From NCBI GenBank assembly GCA_964618455.1, contig CAZUAQ010000010.1, forward strand, positions 77,153 through 141,152: DNA of 64,000 nt, read 5' to 3'. This DNA comes from CAZUAQ01 sp964618455. GTDB lineage: Bacteria; Planctomycetota; Phycisphaerae; UBA1845; PWPN01. Position 1 is the stretch's first letter, and each line of letters starts with the position of its first letter. Under the pieces are notes generated by a model. It did no database searches, was not told where the DNA came from, and worked only from the letters and a program-made list of their open reading frames with translations. A program made the position numbers and the translations under genes. Shown one piece after another: positions 1-7,842 of this stretch.

Positions 1-265
1 TGGCTTCGGTGATCTGGTCGTAGTCGAACTCACGCACCCGTGTGCCGATCCGAGGCCTGGCCTCCAGCAGGCCGCCCAGGGACAATCCGCGGATCGCCTC
101 CCGAAGTGTCGGGCGACTGACTTTCAACTGCACCGCCAGGTCCGCCTCGCTGGGAATACGATCGCCGGGCTTCAAGCCGTTCTCGTAGATGTAATTCTTG
201 AGCATGCTTGCCGCGAACTCGGCTCGCGTTTCACCGGCGACGGGATGCGATTCACCATTAACCAT
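1..265 (-). CDS. GntR-family transcriptional regulator (partial, C-terminus off the left edge)
   Basis: Minus-strand gene; only the first 88 residues are inside the window. The visible part is a GntR winged helix-turn-helix: MLKNYIYENGLKPGDRIPSE, then VSRPTLREAIRGL as recognition helix, then a wing ending EARPRIGTRVREF. This layout fits the FadR/FCD branch, but the effector-binding domain lies outside. I chose the ATG at 265 because GGAGAG sits 8 bases upstream; an ATG at 271 is in frame but too close to it. The gene is divergent from the sugar-acid operon starting at 764, so it is probably that operon's local regulator, and matching palindromes lie in between. Confidence 0.85.
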   Translation of the reverse strand, partial: MVNGESHPVAGETRAEFAASMLKNYIYENGLKPGDRIPSEADLAVQLKVSRPTLREAIRGLSLGGLLEARPRIGTRVREFDYDQITEA

Positions 266-364
266 CAACATTGCTCTCCGAAAAACGAGACCGATGAAAC
301 GACCACGAGACCCGACCGCCCTTTCCGGGCTCCAAAATCAGTTATGTCTCACGATACTACGGCC

Positions 365-375
365 TGGTCAGACAA
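365..375. promoter_or_regulatory. Candidate GntR/FadR-type operator, regulator side
   Basis: TGGTCAGACAA: an inverted repeat GTC-A-GAC with nearly symmetric flanks. It fits the general FadR-subfamily pattern t.GTm-N-kAC.a known for GntR regulators. It sits about 100 bases upstream of the GntR start, where it could serve autoregulation. That this regulator binds here is inference. Confidence 0.5.
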
Positions 376-599
376 CTGAGCTTTAAATCTATTCTCTCTC
401 GCTGAACATGTCAAGCCTAAAATCAATGATTTGCATGACAATTCAAGGGATCGTTGCGTAGCCGTGAGCCCCATCTCGGTTGATTGCATATAAATCACTA
501 TCTGTTATGCCCTTATATCCAGAAAACACCCTCCATCGGACCAGATGTGCATCCATGAAGACGGGAGTACCCCGGGATTAATCTCCACAAACTCTTAAC

Positions 600-610
600 T
601 GGACAGACAA
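600..610. promoter_or_regulatory. Candidate half-operator related to the two flanking palindromes
   Basis: TGGACAGACAA differs from the site at 365-375 by one base (GTC to GAC in the left arm), which breaks the dyad. It lies 57 bases before the perfect palindrome at 657-667. It may be a weak auxiliary site or chance. Confidence 0.25.
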
Positions 611-656
611 TTGGGGTTGCGTCCCGCCTCGAAGCGGATTAGGATAAGCTTCGCAC

Positions 657-667
657 TTGTCTGACAA
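657..667. promoter_or_regulatory. Candidate GntR/FadR-type operator, operon side
   Basis: TTGTCTGACAA is a perfect 11-base palindrome around a central T (TTGTC-T-GACAA) and fits the FadR-subfamily pattern t.GTm-N-kAC.a. It lies 97 bases upstream of the SMP-30 start. Together with the copy at 365-375 it gives each divergent promoter one site. Confidence 0.55.
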
Positions 668-763
668 TACTCAGCAAGGATGCCGGCTCCCTGGGAACGT
701 GCTGAATTCTCTCTGGAGCCTCGCTTCTCGATGTGAATCGAAACCGACGTCAGGAGTCAGTTT

Positions 764-1624
764 GTGATTGCGCGGCCGGACACCATCGATATCGTCTGCG
801 AAGGTCTCGATCATCCCGAGTCCGTTCAGTTCGGCCCCGACGCGATGTTGTATGCCGGCGGGGAGGCGGGACAGATCTATCGCATCAACCCGGAGACGCG
901 CGAATGCCGGGAGCTTGCATCGACCGGTGGCTTTCTTCTCGGGATCGCGCTGGACGGCGCGGGCCGTCTCTATGGCTGCGATATCGCCCACAAGTGTCTC
1001 TACCGCGTGAACCTGCACGACTGCGCGATCACCTGCCTGTCGCGCGGCACTTCGGACCATCCCCTGGAAGTCCCCAACTATGCCGCCTTCGACGCGAAGG
1101 GACGGCTGTACCTGACCGACAGCGGTGACTATTGGAACCCCGAGGGCACGGGCCGCGTCCTGCGCGTGCATGCGGACGGAACCACCGACCTGTTTCACGC
1201 CGGACCGCTGCGGTTTCCCAACGGCGTGGCGGTGCATCCTGACGGCAATGAACTCTACATCGTCGAGAGCACTCGTCCCGCGATCATCAAACTGCCGCTG
1301 GACCGCGACCCCGACATCCACCGACCTCCGGAAACGGTCGTCCGACTGGACTCCGGCGTCCCGGACGGCATCGCTTTCGACAGGAGCGGCCGGCTGTACA
1401 TCGGCTCTTATAAGCCCGATGCGATCCTGCGTGTCGCGCGAGACGGGAGCATCGAAACGCTGGTCGAAGATCCCACGGGCGAACTGCTCTCGCGCCCCAC
1501 GAACCTGGCTTTTCAAGGCCGTCATTTGTACTTCGCCAACCTGGGAGGCTGGCATATCGGCCGTCTCGAGGTCGACACGGAAGGCGCGGCGCTGCACTAC
1601 CCCCAAGGGAATTCGGATTCATGA
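764..1624 (+). CDS. SMP-30/gluconolactonase-family lactonase
   Basis: A 286-residue six-bladed beta-propeller of the SMP-30/Gnl/LRE family, usually metal-dependent enzymes that open sugar lactones to the free aldonic or uronic acid. Visible family signatures are HPESVQFGPD (metal-ligand Glu at about residue 19), FPNGVAVHPDGNELY and VPDGIAFDRSGRLYIGS, which carry the usual Asn and Asp ligands. There is no signal peptide, so it is cytoplasmic. The start is a GTG with AGGAG seven bases upstream. The stop overlaps the next gene as ATGA, showing translational coupling with the SDR. Within this operon it should hydrolyse the lactone made by the SDR; the exact sugar is not readable. Confidence 0.85.
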   Translation: MIARPDTIDIVCEGLDHPESVQFGPDAMLYAGGEAGQIYRINPETRECRELASTGGFLLGIALDGAGRLYGCDIAHKCLYRVNLHDCAITCLSRGTSDHPLEVPNYAAFDAKGRLYLTDSGDYWNPEGTGRVLRVHADGTTDLFHAGPLRFPNGVAVHPDGNELYIVESTRPAIIKLPLDRDPDIHRPPETVVRLDSGVPDGIAFDRSGRLYIGSYKPDAILRVARDGSIETLVEDPTGELLSRPTNLAFQGRHLYFANLGGWHIGRLEVDTEGAALHYPQGNSDS

Positions 1625-2385
1625 CGGACCGCCTGCATAACAAGATCGCGATCGTCACGGGTGCCGGCCAGGGCATCGGCGAGGCCACCGCGCGCCGATT
1701 CGTCGCCGAAGGAGCCTGGGTCGCCTGCATCGATCGCAACGCGGAACCGCTGTCCCGGGTGTGTGCCGATCTTTTCGACGCAGAAGCCTTCACCCTTGAC
1801 GTCACCGACACGAGCGCGCTACATCGTTGCCTGGATGATGTCCTGAAGTCGCATGGCCGTATCGATATTCTCGTCAATAACGCCGCGATCAGTCCGTACC
1901 ACCCGGCGTGGGAGTATCCCCTGGAGGATTGGCGCCGCACCCTCGCCGTGAATCTGGAAGCGTATTTCACCGCCGCTCAGCATGTTTCCCATGCCATGCG
2001 TGAGAAACGTTCGGGGCGGATCATCAACATTTCGTCCACGCAGGCGCTGGCCTCCGAACCTCTCGTCTCCGCCTATGCGGCGAGCAAGGGAGGCATCCTC
2101 GCGCTGACGCGTACGCTTGCCGTGGAACTGGCACCCTATGAGATTCTGGTCAACGCCATCGCTCCGGGATGTATTCATACGCCCATGAGCATCATTGATG
2201 GCGTCGATGAGACTCAGAGCGAAGTGTTCCAGGAATGGTACGTCAAGAAACGAAAGATCCCGATGGGACGTCCGGGCCAGCCTGCGGAAATCGCCTCCGC
2301 GGCGCTCTTTCTGGCGTCCGATGAGTGTCAATACATCACCGGCCACACGCTCGTGGTCGATGGCGGCCTGACCATTACGTTTTGA
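1621..2385 (+). CDS. SDR-family NAD(P)-dependent oxidoreductase
   Basis: A classical short-chain dehydrogenase of 254 residues. It shows the nucleotide-binding TGAGQGIG at 13-20, an Asp at 38 after the second strand (favours NAD over NADP), NNAA at 86-89, and the catalytic set Ser138/139, Tyr152 and Lys156 in YAASK. The C-terminal part has PGCIHTPM and the usual ITGHTLVVDGG ending. It starts inside the stop of the lactonase gene and ends 9 bases before the dehydratase gene. By context it oxidises a sugar (or a hydroxy group of a sugar acid) to the lactone or keto form. SDR sequence alone does not fix the substrate. Confidence 0.9.
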   Translation: MTDRLHNKIAIVTGAGQGIGEATARRFVAEGAWVACIDRNAEPLSRVCADLFDAEAFTLDVTDTSALHRCLDDVLKSHGRIDILVNNAAISPYHPAWEYPLEDWRRTLAVNLEAYFTAAQHVSHAMREKRSGRIINISSTQALASEPLVSAYAASKGGILALTRTLAVELAPYEILVNAIAPGCIHTPMSIIDGVDETQSEVFQEWYVKKRKIPMGRPGQPAEIASAALFLASDECQYITGHTLVVDGGLTITF

Positions 2386-2394
2386 GGACTTTTC

Positions 2395-3600
2395 ATGAAG
2401 ATTACCAAGATCGAATGCCATGTGCTCCTGGTCCCCGAGTACAGTTCCGATGCCTGCAGCAGCGCGCAGGACGACATCGTGGTGCTGGTGCACACGGACG
2501 AAGGCATCACCGGCATCGGGGAGGTGGACACCAACCCGTGGGCCGCGAAAGCCTTGATCGAAGCCCCGGGCACCCACTGCATGGGGTACGGGTTGACGGA
2601 GATGCTGATGGGCCAGGACCCGCTTCAGCCCGAGGCGCTCTGGCAGAAGCTCTATGTCGGCTCGGCCATGACCGGAAGGCGCGGCCTCGGCATTTGCGCC
2701 ATCGGGGCGCTGGACATGGCCCTCTGGGACATCCGCGGCAAAGCCATGGGCGTCCCCTGCTGGCAGTTGCTTGGGGGCGCGGTGCAGAAAAGCCTGACGC
2801 CGTACGCCTCGCTCCTGCCCAACGGCAAGAGCGTGGACGCGCATCGCGAAGGTCTGATCGAAAAAGGCCTGGCCGCCAGACAGGCGGGCTTCCGTGCCAT
2901 GAAGATGGAAGTCTGCCTTCGGGGGCCTTATGCGCACAACGGGGTGCAGGAGGATGACAAGGCGATCATCGACACGGTCGCGGCCTGCCGGGAAGCCCTT
3001 GGTGACGAGATCACCATGATGGTGGACGTCGCGTATGCGTGGCCGGACGCCAAAGCCGCCCTGCGCGTGATGAAGGAACTCGAGCCGTTCGATATCTATT
3101 TTCTGGAGACCCCGCTGCCGATCGATGATCTCGATGGTTACGCCTACCTCTCCGATCACTCTCCTATTCGGGTGGCCGCCGGCGAATGGCAGAACACGCG
3201 ATTCGAGTTTCACGACCTGATCGATCGCGGACATATCGATGTCGCGCAACCGGACATCGGGCGCGTGGGCGGCTTGACCGAGGCACGACGGGTGGCGGAT
3301 TTTGCCGGTGACCGGGGACGCCTGATCGTTCCCCATTGCTGGAAGACCGGCATCGGCATCGCCGCCTCCGCTCAACTCGCCGTGGCCACGGGGCATTGCC
3401 CGTACATCGAGTACCTGCCCGCCAAACTCTCGGATTCCGTGCTGCGGGATGAACTCGCCGACGACGGCCTGGTCATGACGCAAGGCCAGATTGCCTTGCC
3501 GGACAAACCCGGACTGGGTGTGGAACTGAATCCGGAGTCCCTGGCGAAATACAGCGTCAACGGCCGTGACGCCAAGAAATCCATGAAGATCGCCGGATGA
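2395..3600 (+). CDS. Enolase-superfamily (mandelate racemase/muconate lactonizing) sugar-acid dehydratase
   Basis: A 401-residue protein with the complete active site of the mandelate racemase-type enolase superfamily: Lys170 in RAMKMEV, metal ligands Asp211 (VDVAYAW), Glu238 (LETPLP) and Glu264 (AAGEWQN), Asp287 (QPDIGRVGG) and His314 (PHCWKTG). The His/Asp pair with PHCWKTG is typical of acid-sugar dehydratases acting on galactonate, fuconate or related substrates. It should convert an aldonate or uronate to a 2-keto-3-deoxy acid. GAGGA lies six bases before the ATG. Tight packing after the SDR and lactonase supports one pathway. Which sugar acid is used cannot be told. Confidence 0.88.
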   Translation: MKITKIECHVLLVPEYSSDACSSAQDDIVVLVHTDEGITGIGEVDTNPWAAKALIEAPGTHCMGYGLTEMLMGQDPLQPEALWQKLYVGSAMTGRRGLGICAIGALDMALWDIRGKAMGVPCWQLLGGAVQKSLTPYASLLPNGKSVDAHREGLIEKGLAARQAGFRAMKMEVCLRGPYAHNGVQEDDKAIIDTVAACREALGDEITMMVDVAYAWPDAKAALRVMKELEPFDIYFLETPLPIDDLDGYAYLSDHSPIRVAAGEWQNTRFEFHDLIDRGHIDVAQPDIGRVGGLTEARRVADFAGDRGRLIVPHCWKTGIGIAASAQLAVATGHCPYIEYLPAKLSDSVLRDELADDGLVMTQGQIALPDKPGLGVELNPESLAKYSVNGRDAKKSMKIAG

Positions 3601-3668
3601 TCCGCAGCGCTCCATGGCCGTGAGCCACGCACGTCGGGTTTTGATTTCTCTTCTCGGAGGATTCTTAC

Positions 3669-4820
3669 GTGATCTCGTTGAAAGGCATGACGTGGGATCA
3701 TCCGCGCGGTGTCGACCCGCTGGTGGCCACTTCGTCCCTGTTCGGTCGACGTTTTCCGCAGGTGACGATCGAGTGGGAAGCGCGATCACTCCAGGCCTTC
3801 GGAGATGCTTCGATCGGCGAACTCGCCCGGACGTTCGACCTTCTGATCATGGATCATCCGCACGTCGGCGAGGTCGCGGACAGCGGCGCGATCGTCCCCT
3901 TTGAACACGAGTCGCGCGAGGCGGAACTCGACATGCTCCGCAAGCAGTCGATGGGCCGCTCCTACGAGAGCTACACATGGCACGGCCGGCAATGGGCGCT
4001 CCCGATCGATGCGGCGGTGCACGTGGCGGCCTATCGCCCGGATCAGATGCCGACTCCCCCCGCCACCTGGGATGCCGTGATGGAACTGGCCCAGGAAGGC
4101 CACGTGCTCTGGGCGGGCAAACCTGTCGATGCGGCCATGACCTTCTTCAGCATGGCGGCCAGCCAGGGGACGCCTTACCCCACGCGTCCCGACACTGCCT
4201 TTCCCTCCGAACAGGCCGAGGCGGTCCTGCTTCGCATGAAACAACTCCGGGAGAACACGCCGGAGATCAGCCTGAAACACAGCCCTGTCGATGTGCTCGA
4301 GACAATGAGCAGCAGCGATCGATTCATCTATTGTCCCTACCTGTTTGGATACATCCATTACGGTCATGCTTCCGAGCAAAGCGGATGCGTCGCGTATGCA
4401 GACGTCCCGTCCCTGGATGGACATCCGGCCACGGGGATCCTGGGCGGCGCGGGTATCGCCATCTCGTCGCGTTGCCGCCACCGGGAACTGGCGGAGGAAT
4501 ATGCCTTCTGGATCGCGGGCATGATCTGCCAGAGGGAGGAGTATCTGGCCTATCACGGTCAACCGGCCAATCGAGAAGTCTGGAACGACGTCACGCTGCA
4601 GGAATACGCCCAAGGTTTCTTCCCGAATGTCTCCCCGGCGATGCGTCGTGCGTATGTACGGCCGCGATACGCCGGCTACGTCTCTTTCCAGGTCGCACTC
4701 GGCCACATCATCCACGACTACCTGAAGGGACAGACGTCTCTGGCAGATACCCTCCGGGATCTCTCTGCTGCCCAATCGACGAACCATGCGGCAGGGGTGA
4801 GCGCCGCATGCCTGACCTGA
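3669..4820 (+). CDS. Extracellular-solute-binding-protein-like protein without a signal peptide
   Basis: A 383-residue protein resembling family 1 sugar-binding proteins of ABC transporters. The start ISLKGMTWDHPRGVDPLVAT recalls a subgroup of such proteins that I remember as also lacking an obvious export signal. It then shows FDLLIMDHPHVGE and a C-terminal lobe with AEEYAFWIAGMICQ. The GTG start at 3669 has GGAGG eight bases upstream; no hydrophobic leader precedes it in frame. No ABC permease or ATPase gene lies nearby; the only transporter is the APC permease that follows. It may bind the substrate in the cytoplasm, or work with a distant transporter. Family assignment is moderately sure, role is not. 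Confidence 0.7.
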   Translation: MISLKGMTWDHPRGVDPLVATSSLFGRRFPQVTIEWEARSLQAFGDASIGELARTFDLLIMDHPHVGEVADSGAIVPFEHESREAELDMLRKQSMGRSYESYTWHGRQWALPIDAAVHVAAYRPDQMPTPPATWDAVMELAQEGHVLWAGKPVDAAMTFFSMAASQGTPYPTRPDTAFPSEQAEAVLLRMKQLRENTPEISLKHSPVDVLETMSSSDRFIYCPYLFGYIHYGHASEQSGCVAYADVPSLDGHPATGILGGAGIAISSRCRHRELAEEYAFWIAGMICQREEYLAYHGQPANREVWNDVTLQEYAQGFFPNVSPAMRRAYVRPRYAGYVSFQVALGHIIHDYLKGQTSLADTLRDLSAAQSTNHAAGVSAACLT

Positions 4821-4832
4821 GAAAGGTGAAAG

Positions 4833-6338
4833 GTGACTGAAACAACATCCGCCACAGACGCGATCTCGAACGAGACGGCCCTTCGCAAGGACGCGCTAGG
4901 TTTGCTGGGTACCGTTTCACTGACGGCGGCTTACATGGCGCCGGCGGCATCGCTGGTGGCGCTGTTTGGAGTCATGGTTGCCAGCGCGGGCGTCTCGACG
5001 GGATTCGTCATGCTGCTCGGCCTTCTGATCACGCTGCCTTCGGCGGTCAGCTTCGGCATGCTCGCGCGGCAGATTCCCTCTGCGGGCGGCGCCGCCACCT
5101 GGGCGCGTCATGCGCTCGGTGAACTCGTCGGGCGATGGATGGGACTCACCACCGCCATTTACTACCTGGTCACCGTGGTCGTTCCACCGATCGTATTCGG
5201 CCAACTCTTTGTTGAGCTGGTCAGCATGATGTTGGGTGACCTGCCGCAGACGTCTCAGACGCTTCTGTGGATTGTCGGCGTTGTTTTGTCCTTTGCCATT
5301 GCGGGTTATTCCGCCTATCGCGGTGTCACGGTGTCATCCTGGCTGGCCTTCGCCATGCTCCTGCTGCAACTGCTCATCATGAGCGCGCTGACGATTCACT
5401 TTCTGTTCCATGCCGACACCCTGGGCACGCTGAGTTGGAAACCCTTCCTGCCTCCGGGCTCCGGGGAGAGCTGGTCGGGCATCCTTCTGGCCCTGCCCCT
5501 TGCGATGCTTTCGCTGGTCTGCGACGGCGCCACACCCGCCTCGGAGGAAACACGCGATGCGCGCCGCACCATTCCCCTGGCGATCTTCCTGACGCTCCTG
5601 CTGGTGGGCCTATGGGATGTCGTCGCGTTCGGCGCTTTCGCCATGGCCGCGCCCCGCGCCGAGCTGATCGCCTTGAGTTCCGATCCGCTGAAAAATCCCG
5701 TGCCTCTGCTGGCCGGGCGCGTCTGGGGCACCGGCAAGATTCTGGTCACGCTCACGGGCATGCTCGCCATGATCGGCGCGCTCGTGCCGTGCAGCACCGC
5801 CGCGTCGCGTCTGCTGATGTCCCTCGGTCGCGACGGCACCCTGCCGCGCTGGCTGGGCTATGTTCATCCCCGATTCCGAACCCCATGGCACGGGCTGCAC
5901 GTGGTTTATCTCCTCGGCTTCCTCGCCGTGGTCCCGCCCGCCCTCGTCTTCGGTCCCAACCCGACCATCGGCTGGTGGGGCATCATCGTCGTATGGTTCA
6001 TCCTGGCGGTCTACTTCGTCACCAACCTGAGCAACATCGTCTATCACCGCCGTCATCTTCGAAAGCAGTTCAACCCGTTGTTGAATCTTGCGATCCCGAC
6101 CATCGCCATGCTGATTCAAGTGTTCGTGCTCTGGCAGGTCGTCATTGTCGAGCCCTGGAATGCCGGCTGGATCGGCCGCAGTGCCCAGCTCTTCATCGTG
6201 CTGGGCACGGCGATCAGCGCGATTTACGTTTCCTCGCTTCGTCGCGATCGGGGAACCGCCACAGTGCATTCCGAGCTCTACGACACGGCACGACTGGATA
6301 CCGAACCCGTGGGCGAAGTGAGTTCGGAACCCAAGTAA
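4833..6338 (+). CDS. APC-family permease
   Basis: A 501-residue integral membrane protein with about 12 hydrophobic segments. The N-terminal sequence LGLLGTVSLTAAYMAPAASL and the following SAGGAATWARHALGE match amino acid-polyamine-organocation transporters, and SEETRDARRTIPLAI is the conserved loop after the sixth segment. The start is GTG with AAAGGTG about five bases upstream. Family members usually take up amino acids or other small organic acids and amines. Its place in a sugar-acid operon suggests it imports the acid substrate, but this is inference from position. Confidence 0.85.
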   Translation: MTETTSATDAISNETALRKDALGLLGTVSLTAAYMAPAASLVALFGVMVASAGVSTGFVMLLGLLITLPSAVSFGMLARQIPSAGGAATWARHALGELVGRWMGLTTAIYYLVTVVVPPIVFGQLFVELVSMMLGDLPQTSQTLLWIVGVVLSFAIAGYSAYRGVTVSSWLAFAMLLLQLLIMSALTIHFLFHADTLGTLSWKPFLPPGSGESWSGILLALPLAMLSLVCDGATPASEETRDARRTIPLAIFLTLLLVGLWDVVAFGAFAMAAPRAELIALSSDPLKNPVPLLAGRVWGTGKILVTLTGMLAMIGALVPCSTAASRLLMSLGRDGTLPRWLGYVHPRFRTPWHGLHVVYLLGFLAVVPPALVFGPNPTIGWWGIIVVWFILAVYFVTNLSNIVYHRRHLRKQFNPLLNLAIPTIAMLIQVFVLWQVVIVEPWNAGWIGRSAQLFIVLGTAISAIYVSSLRRDRGTATVHSELYDTARLDTEPVGEVSSEPK

Positions 6339-6383
6339 GCCAGTAAATCCTGGCCTCCGAGCACGGCAAAGAGAGAAGTATCA

Positions 6384-7811
6384 ATGACTGTACACAAGAC
6401 CCGCAATCACATAGGGCATTTCGTCTTGACGTTTGGCACAGTCCTGAGTTGCCTCACTCTACCAGGGCGTTCCCTTGCGCAATCCGGCGTCCAGGATCAA
6501 GCTTATTCGGAGATGAAGCCCCGCTACTTTGACGTGCGGTCATCGGACACGCCCGAAGAGCAGGTTCACCGGATCCGCCCCTGGAAATCCGTGGAACTTC
6601 CGAAGCAGGATCGCGGCTCATGGGTGGTGACCGGAGATCTCACGGGTAACGGTCAGCGCGATATCGTCGTGGCGCTGACTCATGGGGGTGGATCGCAACG
6701 GTACACCAGCGCCGCCGCCGCTTACACCGTCGAGGGCGATCTCCTCTGGCGCTGGGGAGATCCCGATATCAGCTCCGGCAGGACGGGCTTCGACGTGGCC
6801 TGCCAGATCTACGACTGGGATGGCAACGGTCACAACGATGTGCTCGTCGCCACGAACAACGCGCTCGTTGAGATCGACGGTCGAACGGGTCAGGAGAAGC
6901 GCCGCATCCCCATTCCGCCCGGAACCTCGGACTGCATCACATTCTGCAATCTTCAGGGGGGCAAGCGCGCTCAGGACGTGCTTCTCAAGTCGCGCTACGA
7001 TCGGATCCTCGCCCTCGATAAAGAAGGAAAGCAACTCTGGTCCGTCACGAATCCGGGCGGGTACGGCACCGCGCACCAGGCCCGGCCCATGGACATCAAT
7101 CAGGATGGGCGGGACGAAGTCCTGGCCGGATATGCCATGCTCGATGCCGATGGCTCCATTCGTTGGGTGCTGGACGAATCGCATCCGTACGGCAGAGGCA
7201 CTGACCTGGGGCACGGCCACCTTGATTGCGGACGACTGCTGACCCGAAGCAAGGACCCGGCGGAATCGCACATGATCCTGACGTTCTGCGGCGGCAATCG
7301 GATCGCGCGGGCCGACGGGCGGGGTCGGTTCATCTGGCGTGTGGCGGGGGTTCACTTCGAGTCCGCCGACATCGGCAACGTCATCCCGGATGCGCCCTCA
7401 CCGCAGATCGTCGTTGATATCGATCACCGGCCGTGGGGCGAGGGACCGCTCTGCTTTTTTTCGGTGGAGGGTGAGCTTCTCGGCCGGATCATGACTGACC
7501 GTGCCCGCCACCACCTGCTCATCGAGTGGAACGGCGATGACTATCAGGAAGTGGTGGTCAGCCAGGAAGCCGCCCTGTTCAACGGCAAGGGTGAGAAGAC
7601 GGCGATCTTCGAAACCCCCGCTCCCGAGGGGAGCCCGGCCGTCAAACGGCAGAGCCTGATCTGCGCCTCGTCGGACATGACCGGGGATGCCATCCCCGAC
7701 CTCCTGTTCTGGACCAACCCCGGCAGCGTGATCTGGATTTACGAGAACACAGAGAGCAAGACCCGGGTGAAATCCCGCGTGTCGCACAGTGATAACTATA
7801 CCTTTTATTGA
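6384..7811 (+). CDS. Exported FG-GAP/VCBS-type calcium-binding repeat protein
   Basis: A 475-residue protein with an N-terminal signal peptide of roughly 33 residues (basic start, hydrophobic VLTFGTVLSCLTL, then SLAQS). The mature part carries several D-x-[DN]-x-[DN]-G-x-x-[DE] loops: DLTGNGQRDIV, DWDGNGHNDVLV, DINQDGRDEVLA and DMTGDAIPDLLF, the signature of a beta-propeller with calcium loops. Such propellers occur in integrin-like FG-GAP proteins and in family 11 rhamnogalacturonan lyases. I see no lyase residues I can vouch for. It is followed 31 bases later by the exported six-hairpin-like protein, so a role in polysaccharide binding or cleavage outside the cytoplasm is likely. Confidence 0.7.
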   Translation: MTVHKTRNHIGHFVLTFGTVLSCLTLPGRSLAQSGVQDQAYSEMKPRYFDVRSSDTPEEQVHRIRPWKSVELPKQDRGSWVVTGDLTGNGQRDIVVALTHGGGSQRYTSAAAAYTVEGDLLWRWGDPDISSGRTGFDVACQIYDWDGNGHNDVLVATNNALVEIDGRTGQEKRRIPIPPGTSDCITFCNLQGGKRAQDVLLKSRYDRILALDKEGKQLWSVTNPGGYGTAHQARPMDINQDGRDEVLAGYAMLDADGSIRWVLDESHPYGRGTDLGHGHLDCGRLLTRSKDPAESHMILTFCGGNRIARADGRGRFIWRVAGVHFESADIGNVIPDAPSPQIVVDIDHRPWGEGPLCFFSVEGELLGRIMTDRARHHLLIEWNGDDYQEVVVSQEAALFNGKGEKTAIFETPAPEGSPAVKRQSLICASSDMTGDAIPDLLFWTNPGSVIWIYENTESKTRVKSRVSHSDNYTFY

Positions 7812-7842
7812 TGCATCATTCCGACCCTTGAGGAGATTCGGC

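Larger units (their letters stand above)
272..763. promoter_or_regulatory. Divergent control region between the GntR gene and the sugar-acid operon
   Basis: Nearly 500 bases without a gene, AT-richer than the flanks. It holds two GntR-type palindromes (365-375 and 657-667) and one related half-palindrome (600-610), described separately. The two better sites lie almost symmetrically: about 100 bases upstream of the regulator start at 265 and about 97 bases upstream of the GTG start at 764. I could not fix -35/-10 boxes with confidence. Confidence 0.6.

Noticed and set aside
1819..3789. A 656-residue open frame on the minus strand across the SDR and dehydratase genes
   Set aside because: Mirror of GC-rich codon structure; the plus-strand genes here have full catalytic motifs and ribosome-binding sites.
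3614..3904. A short frame starting MAVSHARRVLISLLGGFL that looks like a signal peptide just before the solute-binding-like gene
   Set aside because: It is in a different frame, has no family match after the leader, and would need a frameshift; the GTG start at 3669 has a good GGAGG.
6339..6354. GCCAG/CTGGC hairpin after the permease gene as a terminator
   Set aside because: Only five base pairs and no T-run; the following gene seems part of the same operon.
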